Assembly (NCBI RefSeq): GCF_002803605.1
Contig: NZ_PHRG01000001.1
Span: 632,819-696,818 of the forward strand
DNA length: 64,000 bases
Reading direction: 5' to 3'
Origin: Acinetobacter pseudolwoffii
GTDB lineage: Bacteria; Pseudomonadota; Gammaproteobacteria; Pseudomonadales; Moraxellaceae
In this document: piece after piece, positions 1-9,202 of the stretch
How positions within the stretch are numbered: position 1 is the first letter of the stretch
Layout of the letters: every line of letters begins with the position of its first letter
Notes under the pieces: generated by a model
Told to the model about the DNA's origin: nothing
The model's input: the letters and a program-made list of their open reading frames with translations, nothing else
The model's database searches: none
Made by a program: the position numbers and the translations under genes

Positions 1-1241
1 TCATGATTATGATCCGCATGCTCACTATGATCGTGTTCATGTCCTTCATGATCGTGTTCTGCATGACTATGCGATTCTGGAGCCGATAAATTAATTTTCT
101 GCTGTGAAAGCTGGGTGCCAATGACACCTTCCCAACCTGCAACAGGAACATGCACCAGTTCTAGACGTGCATCATAACCCTTACTTTTAAAGTTGCTGAT
201 GACTGCATTTTCTTCCAGTTCATCATGTTCATAATCGGTAAAGCTGGCATACGCACGCAACTTGTCAAAACCGGCAAAAGGTTGTTCTAGCTCGGTACGA
301 ACATCATAACGCTCAGAGTTTAAATCTACCCACGGCCCCGCTGTTTCTTCATGATCATGCTCATCTTCGCCCGGTTTTGGACAGTGAAAATGGTCGCCAT
401 GAATTTCACAGCCATGATATTCATGGCTATGGCCGGGCAAGCCATACTGATCCTGACGATTGCTATAAGACAAACCAACAAAACCACGGTCATGAATCCA
501 TGAACCGCCAATATTCACCGTTTGTCCTTCTACAAAGGTATTGTCTACACGGCGGGCTTTTTCTAATTCATCATCATGATGCTCAACCCAATAATCCGGG
601 GCAATATAATCATTGGCTTTACGCTTTGAACCCTCTACACGTAAGGCGAAGTTCTCACCAATTCCTGCAGTGATACCCGCACTTGCCAGTTTTTCATCAC
701 TGCCCGTGTTATAGCGTAGACCTGCTGTACCTTCCAGACCATCTTCAGGCATTTGCGTTGGAATTTTTTGATCGGTGACATTGACCAGACCACCTACTGT
801 CCCTGCACCATAGAGCAAAGTAGATGGTCCACGAATCACTTCCACCTGTTTCGCTAAAATTGGATCGACTGTTACGGCATGGTCTGGAGATAGCGTAGAG
901 ACATCAGCCGTTTCTGAAGCATGTTGCAAGACTTTGACACGTGGCCCATCTTGACCACGAATCACCGGACGGCTGGCCCCCGTACCAAACTGGTTAGAAT
1001 ATACGCCCAGTTCATCTGCCAATGCATCTCCAATGGTGGTTGCACGTTCAGACAAGGCTTTCTGATCTACAACATGATCCGCTACCGCAAAGTCCGCTGC
1101 AGTCTGCACCAGTGGATGAGCTTGCACCTGAATGGTGTCCATGGTCTGCACGGGAATGGAAGATGAGGTCTGTTCTGCAAAAACTGTAGGGGCAGCTACA
1201 GCAAAAATTGAAAGTGTTATTAGATTCTTAGGGAAGGACAT
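1..1241 (-). CDS. znuD: TonB-dependent outer-membrane zinc receptor, ZnuD type (partial; 3' end outside window)
   Basis: Open from an ATG at 1241 through the left edge, giving the first 413 codons. Residues 1-22 look like a signal peptide ending in AxA. A plug domain follows, with the segments GASRPVIRGQDGPRV and VEVIRGPSTLLYGAGTVGG that are typical of TonB-dependent receptors. The barrel part carries two His/Asp/Glu-rich stretches (bases about 340-450 and 1-75, e.g. HEYHGCEIHGDHFH), as in ZnuD, which imports zinc across the outer membrane with TonB-ExbBD energy. A Zur-type operator lies directly upstream, supporting zinc as the substrate. No strong ribosome binding site is visible before this ATG, but the signal peptide begins here. 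Most of the barrel is missing from the window, so full length cannot be judged. Confidence 0.9.
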   Translation of the reverse strand, partial: MSFPKNLITLSIFAVAAPTVFAEQTSSSIPVQTMDTIQVQAHPLVQTAADFAVADHVVDQKALSERATTIGDALADELGVYSNQFGTGASRPVIRGQDGPRVKVLQHASETADVSTLSPDHAVTVDPILAKQVEVIRGPSTLLYGAGTVGGLVNVTDQKIPTQMPEDGLEGTAGLRYNTGSDEKLASAGITAGIGENFALRVEGSKRKANDYIAPDYWVEHHDDELEKARRVDNTFVEGQTVNIGGSWIHDRGFVGLSYSNRQDQYGLPGHSHEYHGCEIHGDHFHCPKPGEDEHDHEETAGPWVDLNSERYDVRTELEQPFAGFDKLRAYASFTDYEHDELEENAVISNFKSKGYDARLELVHVPVAGWEGVIGTQLSQQKINLSAPESHSHAEHDHEGHEHDHSEHADHNH

Positions 1242-1270
1242 GACTGAAGCTCAAATTCACCATTTTGGAT

Positions 1271-1305
1271 GAATGTTATAATATAACATTTCATTGTTTT
1301 TGCAA
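1271..1305 (-). promoter_or_regulatory. Zur operator overlapping the promoter of the zinc receptor
   Basis: Bases 1272-1290 form a perfect 9-1-9 palindrome (AATGTTATA-A-TATAACATT), which matches the core of the gammaproteobacterial Zur box. On the minus strand a sigma-70-like promoter can be read: -35 TTGCAA at 1305-1300, a 16-base spacer, and -10 TATTAT at 1283-1278. The -10 lies inside the palindrome, so zinc-loaded Zur bound here would block transcription of the receptor when zinc is sufficient. The site is also about 90 bases upstream of the divergent DUF4184 gene. Confidence 0.85.
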
Positions 1306-1378
1306 TCCTTTACGATAATCCTTCGCATATTTTATTAAAATGTGTTTTCTGGTTATTTTCATCTTTAAAAAAACTTTT

Positions 1379-2143
1379 ATGCCCTTTACCCTGTCTCATG
1401 CTGTACTTGCGCCACCTCTTTCACGTTTAAGCGGAAACCGGCTTCCGATTGCTGCATTGGCGATTGGCTGTATGGTGCCCGATTTACATCGTCTGTTTAG
1501 TTCCAGCAATTCGAATGTTACGCATTTATGGTCCTCGCTGATTCATCCAGACCTGTGGATCGGGTTGGGCTTTTGTGCAATCTGGTATGCTCTATATCGG
1601 CCAGCCATTTACCGCTTTGTCGGAATTCAGCATGATCTAAATATTCACACTCTCATTTCAGCATTCAAGTTTTTTCTGGCAGTTTGTCTGGCGGTGATCA
1701 TCGGTACTGCCACGCATTTAATCTGGGATGGTTTGACTCATGTAGACTTTCGTACTTTTGCTTTTCATGATTTTCTAGCACGACCATTTCAGCTTTTTGG
1801 ACACAGTTATCCGCTGCATCGAATTTTACAAATCGGCACTTCCTTTCTGGCCTTACCGTTTATGCTGTGGATGAGCGTGCATTACTATAAAAAACATCAG
1901 CAATATCTGGCAGTGAACCTGAAAATCAAAGCTTATGCCTGCGGATTATTGCTGTTTTCGATATTCACTGGCCTATTTTCAGTCTGGGATTATGCACGTT
2001 ATATCTCTACAGAAGTCTGGCAATACGATCTGTACTATTTTACCGGCCGTTCCATCAATCAATTCAGTCAGGGTTTTCTGATCACCTTTAGTCTGGGCTG
2101 TTTGCTGTTTTTATTTTTAGATCGCGATCGCCGGATGGGCTAA
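1379..2143 (+). CDS. DUF4184-family membrane protein
   Basis: About 254 residues, starting MPFTLSHAVLAPP, a usual opening for DUF4184 proteins. An earlier in-frame ATG at 1340 adds 13 hydrophobic residues and is less likely. Visible motifs are an early MVPDLH and a central THLIWDGLTH, with His/Asp residues reminiscent of membrane metal-dependent hydrolases. Four or five hydrophobic segments are present (about IGLGFCAIWYAL, AVCLAVIIGTATHLIW, FLALPFMLWMSV, GLLLFSIFTGLF, FLITFSLGCLLFLFL), so it is an inner-membrane protein. The family has no settled function. It is divergent from the zinc receptor and shares a gap of about 140 bases with the Zur operator. Confidence 0.75.
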   Translation: MPFTLSHAVLAPPLSRLSGNRLPIAALAIGCMVPDLHRLFSSSNSNVTHLWSSLIHPDLWIGLGFCAIWYALYRPAIYRFVGIQHDLNIHTLISAFKFFLAVCLAVIIGTATHLIWDGLTHVDFRTFAFHDFLARPFQLFGHSYPLHRILQIGTSFLALPFMLWMSVHYYKKHQQYLAVNLKIKAYACGLLLFSIFTGLFSVWDYARYISTEVWQYDLYYFTGRSINQFSQGFLITFSLGCLLFLFLDRDRRMG

Positions 2144-2305
2144 GCAAAGTGCTGGCTTTTATCTCATTCACTTTAAAATGATATTGTTTTTGACCCAAGT
2201 TCTTGTGACAACATGCCCAAAGAGGCATAATCCTACCTCTACTCAAAGCGGTACGCTGTTTACGTATTCGCTGACCTTAACCCATATAGTTGGATTTCTA
2301 ACGCT

Positions 2306-4090
2306 ATGATGCGAACTCATTACTGCGGTTCTTTAACCGAAACTCAAATTGACCAGACTGTAACATTATGCGGCTGGGTTCACCGTCGCCGTGACCACGG
2401 TGGTGTGATTTTCCTTGATATGCGTGACCGTGACGGTCTTGTTCAAGTGGTTATTGACCCGGATACCCCTGAAGCATTCGCAACTGCGGACAAAGTACGT
2501 TCAGAATTCGTATTAAAAATTACAGGCCGTGTACGTCGCCGTTATGAAGGCACAGAAAATGCCAATATGGTGAGCGGTCAGATCGAAGTCTTGGGTAAAG
2601 AAATTGAAGTTCTTGCTCAGTCAGACACTCCGCCATTCCCTTTGAATGACGAAAACACCAATATTTCTGAAGAAGTACGTTTGAAATATCGCTTCCTTGA
2701 TATTCGTCGTCCTGAAATGATCGATCGTTTACGTTTCCGTTCTAAATTGACCAACTTGATTCGTAACTATTTCGAAGAAAATGGCTTCCTAGACGTTGAA
2801 ACACCGATTTTGACACGTGCAACACCAGAAGGTGCGCGTGACTACTTAGTCCCTAGTCGTGTATCAAACGGTAGCTTCTACGCACTTCCACAATCACCAC
2901 AATTGTTTAAACAGTTGCTGATGGTGGGCGGTATCGATCGTTACTATCAAATCGCGAAATGTTTCCGTGATGAAGACTTACGTGCTGACCGTCAGCCTGA
3001 ATTCACCCAAATCGACGTTGAAACATCGTTCATGAGTGACGATGACATCATGGATTTGATGGAAACTTTAACAGTGAAGATGTTCAAAGAACTTCTTAAT
3101 GTTGAATTCGACAAATTCCCACGTATGACCTATGCAGATGCAATGCGTGACTATGCATCTGACAAACCAGATATGCGTATTCCTTTGAAACTTGTTGACG
3201 TTGCAGACATGATGCAAGACGTTGAGTTCAAAGTATTCGCAGGTCCGGCAAAAGATCCTAAAGGTCGTATTGTTGCACTTCGCGTACCGGGTGCAGGCTC
3301 GCTTCCGCGTAGCCAAATTGATGAATACACTAAATTTGTAGGCATCTATGGCGCGAAAGGTTTGGCTTACATCAAAGTCAACGAACTTGAAAAAGGTATC
3401 GAAGGTCTTCAGTCTCCAATCGTGAAATTCATCGAGCCAATCGTGCTGGATCTGTTGAAACGTGTGGGTGCTGAAAATGGCGACATCGTATTCTTCGGTG
3501 CGGACAAAGCCAAAATCGTAAACGATGCGATGGGTGCTTTACGTATTAAAGTCGGCCATGACATGAAATTGGCAACATGTGAGTGGGCGCCGCTTTGGGT
3601 CGTTGACTTCCCGATGTTCGAAGAAACTGACGATGGCAAATGGACCTCTGTGCATCACCCATTCACGCTACCGAAATCAAGCGTTGAAGAGGTGAAGAAC
3701 AATCCAGGTGCTGCACTTTCTGTTGCTTACGATATGGTATTGAACGGTACTGAAGTGGGTGGTGGTTCGCTGCGTATTCATAACCTTGAAATGCAAAAAG
3801 CGATTTTTGAAGCTTTAGGCATTGATGAAGAAGAAGCGGAAGAGAAATTCAGCTTCTTGCTCAATGCTTTACGTTATGGCGCGCCTCCACATGGTGGCTT
3901 GGCATTCGGTCTTGACCGTCTGGTAATGTTGATGACTGGTGCATCTTCAATCCGTGACGTGATCGCATTCCCGAAAACCAAAACTGCGGAATGTCCATTG
4001 ACGCAAGCACCGGCACCAGTTGAATCAAACCAACTGCGTGACCTTGGCATTCGCTTACGTGAAAAACCAAAAGCTGAATCTCAAGAATAA
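2306..4090 (+). CDS. aspS: Aspartyl-tRNA synthetase
   Basis: 594 residues, the normal length for a bacterial AspRS. It charges tRNA-Asp with aspartate in the cytoplasm. An N-terminal OB-fold anticodon-binding domain ([28 protein letters not shown]) is followed by the class II catalytic core. Motif 2 is near residues 219-235 ([16 protein letters not shown]) and motif 3 near 530 ([12 protein letters not shown]), with the bacterial GAD insertion between them. Two adjacent ATGs begin the gene (MMRTHYCG), so the true start may be 2306 or 2309. A strong hairpin terminator follows. aspS is the usual flank of the Acinetobacter outer-core locus. Confidence 0.98.
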   Translation: MMRTHYCGSLTETQIDQTVTLCGWVHRRRDHGGVIFLDMRDRDGLVQVVIDPDTPEAFATADKVRSEFVLKITGRVRRRYEGTENANMVSGQIEVLGKEIEVLAQSDTPPFPLNDENTNISEEVRLKYRFLDIRRPEMIDRLRFRSKLTNLIRNYFEENGFLDVETPILTRATPEGARDYLVPSRVSNGSFYALPQSPQLFKQLLMVGGIDRYYQIAKCFRDEDLRADRQPEFTQIDVETSFMSDDDIMDLMETLTVKMFKELLNVEFDKFPRMTYADAMRDYASDKPDMRIPLKLVDVADMMQDVEFKVFAGPAKDPKGRIVALRVPGAGSLPRSQIDEYTKFVGIYGAKGLAYIKVNELEKGIEGLQSPIVKFIEPIVLDLLKRVGAENGDIVFFGADKAKIVNDAMGALRIKVGHDMKLATCEWAPLWVVDFPMFEETDDGKWTSVHHPFTLPKSSVEEVKNNPGAALSVAYDMVLNGTEVGGGSLRIHNLEMQKAIFEALGIDEEEAEEKFSFLLNALRYGAPPHGGLAFGLDRLVMLMTGASSIRDVIAFPKTKTAECPLTQAPAPVESNQLRDLGIRLREKPKAESQE

Positions 4091-4110
4091 TTCTTGAAGA
4101 TTTAAGTGAA

Positions 4111-4139
4111 AAGCCCTGCCTTGCGCGGGGCTTTTTTTG
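4111..4139 (+). terminator. Rho-independent terminator of aspS
   Basis: A GC-rich inverted repeat (AAGCCC... paired with ...GGGGCTT) is followed by a run of seven T on the plus strand, 20 bases after the aspS stop codon. Confidence 0.85.
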
Positions 4140-4204
4140 TGTGATTGAGTCGACTCTGGAACAGTGGCATAATAGCGATAGTTTTTAATCTAAGGTAATT
4201 CGCA

Positions 4205-4426
4205 ATGGCTATGCGTCCTGCAGTTCGTAATCGCAGCATTATGCTTATTGTATTTTCAGTGGTTCAATGGCTGTTCATGCGTTATATCCTTGCCAACAAC
4301 CTGTTCAACCTCGATACCAATGAACGTATTGTATATTTCTGCCTGAGCAGTATTTTAGGTGCCTTACTGATTTTCGTCGGTTTGATTTATATGGTGCTGA
4401 AGGGCAATCCAGATAAAGACCTATAA
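4205..4426 (+). CDS. Small two-helix inner-membrane protein of unknown function
   Basis: 73 residues, with hydrophobic helices at about 11-30 and 42-66, a basic N-terminus (MAMRPAVRNRS) and a short charged C-terminal tail (KGNPDKDL). The positive-inside pattern predicts both ends in the cytoplasm. A weak purine stretch (AAGGTAA) lies about 9 bases before the ATG. It sits 18 bases upstream of the acyltransferase gene on the same strand and is probably co-transcribed with it. I do not recognise the family. The size and tidy start argue for a real gene. Confidence 0.7.
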   Translation: MAMRPAVRNRSIMLIVFSVVQWLFMRYILANNLFNLDTNERIVYFCLSSILGALLIFVGLIYMVLKGNPDKDL

Positions 4427-4444
4427 TCTGACGCTCTGGATAGC

Positions 4445-5311
4445 ATGTACACCTTACTCAAAAATTTCTCCAAATTTCCATTAAGATTTATTCAAAATCT
4501 TGCGCAACTGGCTGGATCTCTTTTGTATCTCAGCCATTCTTCTGCACGCCGAGTAACTGAGATTAATCTGGCCTCTGCCTATCCTGAACTTTCGGAATCT
4601 GAACGCGCTGATTTAAGTAAACGCAGCCTGAAAAGTCAGTGTATGACCTATGCGGAATCGGTCAAGATTTGGGGTTCATCACCAGATTATGCGCTGTCTT
4701 TGATTCGAGATGTACATGGTGCAGATTTATTTATTCAGGCTTTAAAAAACCCGCATGGCTGCTTGGCGGTAGTGCCTCATTTTGGTACTTGGGAGCTGTT
4801 GAATGTCTGGGTCAATCAACATACCTCCCCTGTGATTATGTATAAGCCCAGCAAAAATGAAGATGTCGATCGCTTTATGCTGGAAGCTCGGCAACGCCTG
4901 AATGCCACACTGGTTCCGACAGATGATTCTGGGGTACGTGCTTTATTTAAGCATCTTAAGCAAGGTGGGTTTTCTGCGATTTTACCAGATCATGTTCCTA
5001 AAGAGTCTGGTGGAATTTACTCTTATTTTTATGGCCAGAATGCCCTGTCTTCTACGCTGCTTTCTAAGCTGGCAGCTAAAACCCAATGTGCTGTGATTGG
5101 ACTGAGTTGCTTAAGACGTGATGATTTATCTGGTTATGATATTTACGTCACTAAGTTATCAGATGATATTTTATCGAAGGATTTACAGCTTTCCGTGGAT
5201 ACTTTAAATAAAGAAATGGAGCGCATGATTAATGTCGCTCCAGAACAGTATTTATGGGGATATAAACGGTTTAGGAAGATTATTGGTAATAAAAATTATT
5301 ATGAAATATAA
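4445..5311 (+). CDS. Lipid A biosynthesis-type acyltransferase (LpxL/LpxM/HtrB family)
   Basis: 288 residues. The family transfers an acyl chain from acyl-ACP to the lipid A precursor at the inner membrane. The catalytic HX4E motif is present as HFGTWE (His112, Glu117), followed by typical segments such as YKPSKNEDVDRFM and ILPDHVPKESGG. The N-terminal 30 residues are hydrophobic, as expected for the membrane anchor. The gene lies between aspS and the outer-core-like glycosyltransferases and ends two bases before the convergent GT32 gene. This supports a role in lipooligosaccharide assembly. Whether it is the primary LpxL, an LpxM, or another acyltransferase of the fold cannot be decided from sequence alone. 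Confidence 0.85.
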   Translation: MYTLLKNFSKFPLRFIQNLAQLAGSLLYLSHSSARRVTEINLASAYPELSESERADLSKRSLKSQCMTYAESVKIWGSSPDYALSLIRDVHGADLFIQALKNPHGCLAVVPHFGTWELLNVWVNQHTSPVIMYKPSKNEDVDRFMLEARQRLNATLVPTDDSGVRALFKHLKQGGFSAILPDHVPKESGGIYSYFYGQNALSSTLLSKLAAKTQCAVIGLSCLRRDDLSGYDIYVTKLSDDILSKDLQLSVDTLNKEMERMINVAPEQYLWGYKRFRKIIGNKNYYEI

Positions 5312-5313
5312 CG

Positions 5314-6141
5314 TTAATTTCTCCACAAACCAAAAGTTTTTAAAGTATTTTTAACCAAACGTACACCTAATATATAAGCATTAAATATTAAATTCGATAT
5401 ATTATTTTTCCTAACAATAGGCCCTTTATAACTAGCATAATGATTAGAAAGCACCTTAGTATGAGATTGATCAACTAAAGCATTATAAACAAAACCTAGG
5501 TCTCTATCATAACGTTCAAATCTATGAGGATATTTATCCATAACACTATGAATAGCTTTAGTATATGCCACAGGCCCAGTTACAAATAGCACACCTCTTT
5601 TCCCATAGCTATGTAATTTATAATGCCATGGTCGATAACTCAAGATATTATTTACTACTGTATTTACCACTTCCTTCAAGAAAGGAGAATTAGCCTCAGA
5701 AATAATAAACCATTGCTGATACTCACCATTTTTAATACCTAATTTATGTGTTAACTCTTCAAACAATCCAGCCCCTTCATTTACTTCCCCTTCTTCATTC
5801 TGCCATTGTGTAATAATAAAATGTTCATTAGGTTTAATAACTTCATTTAGAGGATAAACACATGTACTTTTAATATCCAAGTACACTCCACCTTCTTTAT
5901 ATAAAACTAAGTATCTAAATAAATCTGCTTTAGCAGCACCATAAACAGGATTAATTTTCAAATAGGCTTGTAATGTACGCTCATCAAAATTAGATTGAAT
6001 ATATTTATAAATATCATCATCTGTATAGAATCGATATTCCCAATCTGTATTTCTAGTTTTTAATTGACCTACAATTTCAGCAATTTCTGTTGGTAACTTT
6101 TCAGTTCTGTAAGTTTGATGAATAATTTTAGGTATAGCCAT
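5314..6141 (-). CDS. Glycosyltransferase, GT32 / capsular-polysaccharide-synthesis type
   Basis: 275 residues. The opening (PKIIHQTYRTEKLP) and the segment YGAAKADLFRYLVLYKEGGVYLD are signatures of the OCH1-like GT32 fold. It is expected to add a sugar from a nucleotide donor to the lipooligosaccharide core on the cytoplasmic side. The metal-binding motif, normally DxD, reads Asp89-Ile-Lys here, so either the family uses a variant or catalysis is altered. It starts three bases after the stop of the ManC-like gene and is the last gene of the leftward cluster. Base composition is visibly more AT-rich than in aspS or ilvE, suggesting horizontal origin of this part of the locus. The acceptor and donor sugars are unknown. 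Confidence 0.8.
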   Translation of the reverse strand: MAIPKIIHQTYRTEKLPTEIAEIVGQLKTRNTDWEYRFYTDDDIYKYIQSNFDERTLQAYLKINPVYGAAKADLFRYLVLYKEGGVYLDIKSTCVYPLNEVIKPNEHFIITQWQNEEGEVNEGAGLFEELTHKLGIKNGEYQQWFIISEANSPFLKEVVNTVVNNILSYRPWHYKLHSYGKRGVLFVTGPVAYTKAIHSVMDKYPHRFERYDRDLGFVYNALVDQSHTKVLSNHYASYKGPIVRKNNISNLIFNAYILGVRLVKNTLKTFGLWRN

Positions 6142-6144
6142 TAT

Positions 6145-7557
6145 TTATACTCTTCCATAAATATCATCAAATCTAATAATATCATCTTCCCCAAGGTAAC
6201 TACCTGATTGAACTTCAATTAATTCTAAAGGTAATTTACCTGGGTTTTCGAGTGCATGAACTTCACCCACAGGGATATACACTGACTGATTTTCAGTTAA
6301 TAAAAATGTCTCTGCACCCTTAGATACTTTTGCTGTACCACTAACAACAATCCAATGTTCAGCACGGTGATGATGCATCTGCGTAGAAAGCTTTTGACCC
6401 GGCTTTACAGTAATACGCTTGACCTGATAGCGTTCAGATTGATCAATACAATCATATTTACCCCATGGACGATAAACTTCACGATGCGATGATATTTCAC
6501 CTCGATCTTGTGATTTTAAATCATCAACAATCGCTTTAATTTCTTGAACTTGGTCCTTTGCAGCAATTAATATTGCATCCTGCGTATCAATAATGACCAT
6601 ATTATTTACACCAAGCAAAGAAACCAAGCGCTTTTCACTGTAGCAATAATTCTCACTAGATTTATGTGAAATAACATCACCTTGATAAACGTTACCTTGA
6701 TGATCTTGCTCTGAAACCTCCCATAAGGCAGACCATGAACCAATATCACTCCACCCTGCATCAAGTTCAACTACAACAGCATTACTTGTTTTCTCCATCA
6801 CAGCATAATCAATTGATTCTGACCTGCAATTTTTAAATTGATCGTGATCTATTCTAATAAAATCTTTATCATATTCAGTTTTAATCATTGATAGTCGGCA
6901 GTTATCTAATATATCAGTGCCATACTGCTCCAACTCATTCAAATAATGGTTCGCTTTAAAAACGAACATCCCACTATTCCACAAGTATTTTTTGGATTCT
7001 AAGTACAACTCAGCTGTCTCTCTATTCGGCTTTTCTACAAATTGCTGTATTTTAAAACCACGCTCAAATTGTGTACCTTTTTCAATATATCCATACCCTG
7101 TTTCAGGCTGCAAAGGAACAATTCCAAAAGTCACCAATTTATTCTTTTCTGCTAAAGACACCGCATCTAAAACTGCATTTTCAAATACTGCAGTATCTTT
7201 TATCAAATGATCAGCAGCTAAAATCAACAGTATTTGATTTGGCTCAGTTTTCTCTAATAATAATGCAGCTAAGGCAATTGCTGGCGCTGTATTTTTACCT
7301 TCTGGTTCCAAAATTATTGTTGCATCGATCCCTATCTCACGCATTTGCTCTGCAGCGATAAAACGATGCTCTTCATTACATATTAGAATTGGCTGATCAC
7401 ATTCTAAATTTTTTAAACGTAATACCGTATTCTGCAATAATGTGTAATTCGTTGAGCCAAGTTTTAAAAATTGCTTAGGACTTTGTTTTCTAGATAATGG
7501 CCAAAGACGAGTTCCACTTCCACCCGCAAGAATTACTGGTCTAATTTTTTTTGACAT
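6145..7557 (-). CDS. manC: Mannose-1-phosphate guanylyltransferase / mannose-6-phosphate isomerase (ManC/AlgA type)
   Basis: 470 residues, the length expected for the bifunctional type II enzyme. The N-terminal nucleotidyltransferase carries the pyrophosphorylase signature GGSGTRLWPLSRKQSPKQF (about residues 12-30), then VEKPNRETAE and YLWNSGMFVF. The C-terminal cupin, from about residue 363 (RPWGKYDCID, QMHHHRAEHWIVVSG), is the phosphomannose isomerase part. Together they make GDP-mannose from fructose-6-phosphate with a phosphomannomutase, which is not in this window. It lies inside the glycosyltransferase cluster, so GDP-mannose or a derivative is a plausible donor for core assembly. Such genes are more usual in capsule loci in this genus. 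Codon use is AT-rich, like the adjacent GT32 gene. Confidence 0.92.
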   Translation of the reverse strand: MSKKIRPVILAGGSGTRLWPLSRKQSPKQFLKLGSTNYTLLQNTVLRLKNLECDQPILICNEEHRFIAAEQMREIGIDATIILEPEGKNTAPAIALAALLLEKTEPNQILLILAADHLIKDTAVFENAVLDAVSLAEKNKLVTFGIVPLQPETGYGYIEKGTQFERGFKIQQFVEKPNRETAELYLESKKYLWNSGMFVFKANHYLNELEQYGTDILDNCRLSMIKTEYDKDFIRIDHDQFKNCRSESIDYAVMEKTSNAVVVELDAGWSDIGSWSALWEVSEQDHQGNVYQGDVISHKSSENYCYSEKRLVSLLGVNNMVIIDTQDAILIAAKDQVQEIKAIVDDLKSQDRGEISSHREVYRPWGKYDCIDQSERYQVKRITVKPGQKLSTQMHHHRAEHWIVVSGTAKVSKGAETFLLTENQSVYIPVGEVHALENPGKLPLELIEVQSGSYLGEDDIIRFDDIYGRV

Positions 7558-7580
7558 TTAAAGCACCATTTTGCTAAATT

Positions 7581-9200
7581 TTAAAGATCTTTATTTTGTT
7601 TATTCATCTGCCAAAGCATCAAATATTTATCAAATGTATAACCCATTGATGCCAATGCTAAGAACAGACCATAAGCTCCACCAGCAAAGTCACCACGAAT
7701 GATATATTCACGAATAAAAGAAAATATCGAACGGAATAATAATGCGATCAATGAAACGCTTTTGCCGTGTTTGAATTTATCTTTTGCCCAATCATGGCTA
7801 TAACGGACATTTTTAAGCAAGAAATGATGCAAATCATCATTGGTTAAATGTGGCAAAAAGCCCTCTAGCTTCTGCATTGGCGCATTCTTTTGATCCAAAG
7901 ATTCATGTACTTCTAATGCCGAATACTGATAATGTGCTCTTGAATATAAGCGTGCCAATTTATCTGTATAGAAGAAACGTTTTTGCACTTCGATACCACA
8001 GAATAAATTCACTCGGGCTAAACCAAAAACCTTATCTGTTTGTAATGGTTGTTCTAGAATTTGCGCAATTGACTCACGCAAAGGCTGCTCTAGACGCTCA
8101 TCTGGATCCATGACCAAAACATAATCTTTTGTTGCATAGGTTTGAGCAAGTTGGCGTTGCTTACCAAAGCCTTGCCAATCTGTATTTACAAACCATTTTG
8201 CACCGTAACGGTCTGCAATTTCTTTGCTATTATCGGCACTTCCAGAGTCAAGAATAACAATCTCATCAACAAGGTCATGAACCGTATCTAAACAATCTGC
8301 CAAATGACGAGATTCATTTTTTAAAATAATCACAAGCGACAGACTGGCTTGTTTATTTTTAAATACAATAGGTTTGAGCTCAGCATTATGAGCTTTGTAC
8401 TCTAAGAATGTTTTTTCAGCTTCATTATGGTGTAAATCGTACAAAATGGCATATTTATTAAAGGTATATTGGGTAAACAATAATGAATAAATAAAGCCAT
8501 ACGTACCTTTTAAAAATCGGCCATCTACCACGTATTGCTTAAAGAATGCCCACCAAGCATGTAAGATAACCGACGGTATCGAGACGGTTTTACCACGCTG
8601 ATAACGATCTACTGCCCAGGCATGTGCATATTGCAAACGCTTACTTAACCAAAACTCAGGTGTATCTGCTGTATGGTGCAGCATAAAACCTTTTAACGTT
8701 TCTTTTTGAGCACCTTCAATCAGGACAGATTCATGTACTAAATTGTCATTATACTGAAACGTCTTTGGGTACAGGCGCCAATGTGCTTTAACGGCCCAAT
8801 ATTGATTGTCAATTTCATGTCCAAAAATACAATCGATTCGCTTAATTCCATAGACTGTATTTTCAGGTTTAGCCTGAATCACCTGAAGAATGCTTGTTTT
8901 GAGTTCTTCAGTAATTTCTTCATCTGCATCTAAGGCGAGAATCCAATCACCTGTCGCATAACTTTGAGCAAGTTGACGTTGTTTACCAAAGCCTGGCCAT
9001 TCTGTATTTACATACCATTGACCACCTGCTTCTTCCACTAATTGTTGACTCTGGTCTGTACTACCCGAGTCCAAAACAATAAGCTCGTCAATCCATCCTT
9101 TTAACGCTGGTAAAGTAATCGCAAGATTTTTAGCTTCACTCTTAACCATCATTACCACAGATAAACGATACGGTCGTTCTAATGTATTCAGTTTATCCAT
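7581..9200 (-). CDS. Tandem two-domain glycosyltransferase (two WaaE/KdtX-like GT2 domains)
   Basis: About 539 residues made of two similar GT2 units. Unit 1 (about 15-265) has VVMMVKSEAKNL, DELIVLDSGSTDQS and LALDADEE. Unit 2 (about 285-539) has LVIILKNESRHL, DEIVILDSGSADNS and VMDPDER. Both contain the same internal phrase (WxGFGKQRQLAQ, then YAT) and end in a similar membrane-associating tail. WaaE-type proteins add glucose or another sugar to the lipopolysaccharide inner core, and most are about 250-260 residues, so this is an internal duplication or fusion. A TTG at 9212 is in frame but overlaps the upstream gene. I chose the ATG at 9200, 3 bases past that gene's stop, though its ribosome binding site is weak. 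Confidence 0.85.
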   Translation of the reverse strand: MDKLNTLERPYRLSVVMMVKSEAKNLAITLPALKGWIDELIVLDSGSTDQSQQLVEEAGGQWYVNTEWPGFGKQRQLAQSYATGDWILALDADEEITEELKTSILQVIQAKPENTVYGIKRIDCIFGHEIDNQYWAVKAHWRLYPKTFQYNDNLVHESVLIEGAQKETLKGFMLHHTADTPEFWLSKRLQYAHAWAVDRYQRGKTVSIPSVILHAWWAFFKQYVVDGRFLKGTYGFIYSLLFTQYTFNKYAILYDLHHNEAEKTFLEYKAHNAELKPIVFKNKQASLSLVIILKNESRHLADCLDTVHDLVDEIVILDSGSADNSKEIADRYGAKWFVNTDWQGFGKQRQLAQTYATKDYVLVMDPDERLEQPLRESIAQILEQPLQTDKVFGLARVNLFCGIEVQKRFFYTDKLARLYSRAHYQYSALEVHESLDQKNAPMQKLEGFLPHLTNDDLHHFLLKNVRYSHDWAKDKFKHGKSVSLIALLFRSIFSFIREYIIRGDFAGGAYGLFLALASMGYTFDKYLMLWQMNKQNKDL

Positions 9201-9202
9201 GA

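Noticed and set aside
377..673. Plus-strand open frame of about 98 codons within the zinc receptor
   Set aside because: It is antisense to the receptor, whose own frame is open through the entire region with signal peptide and plug motifs; the His-rich coding produces a long antisense frame.
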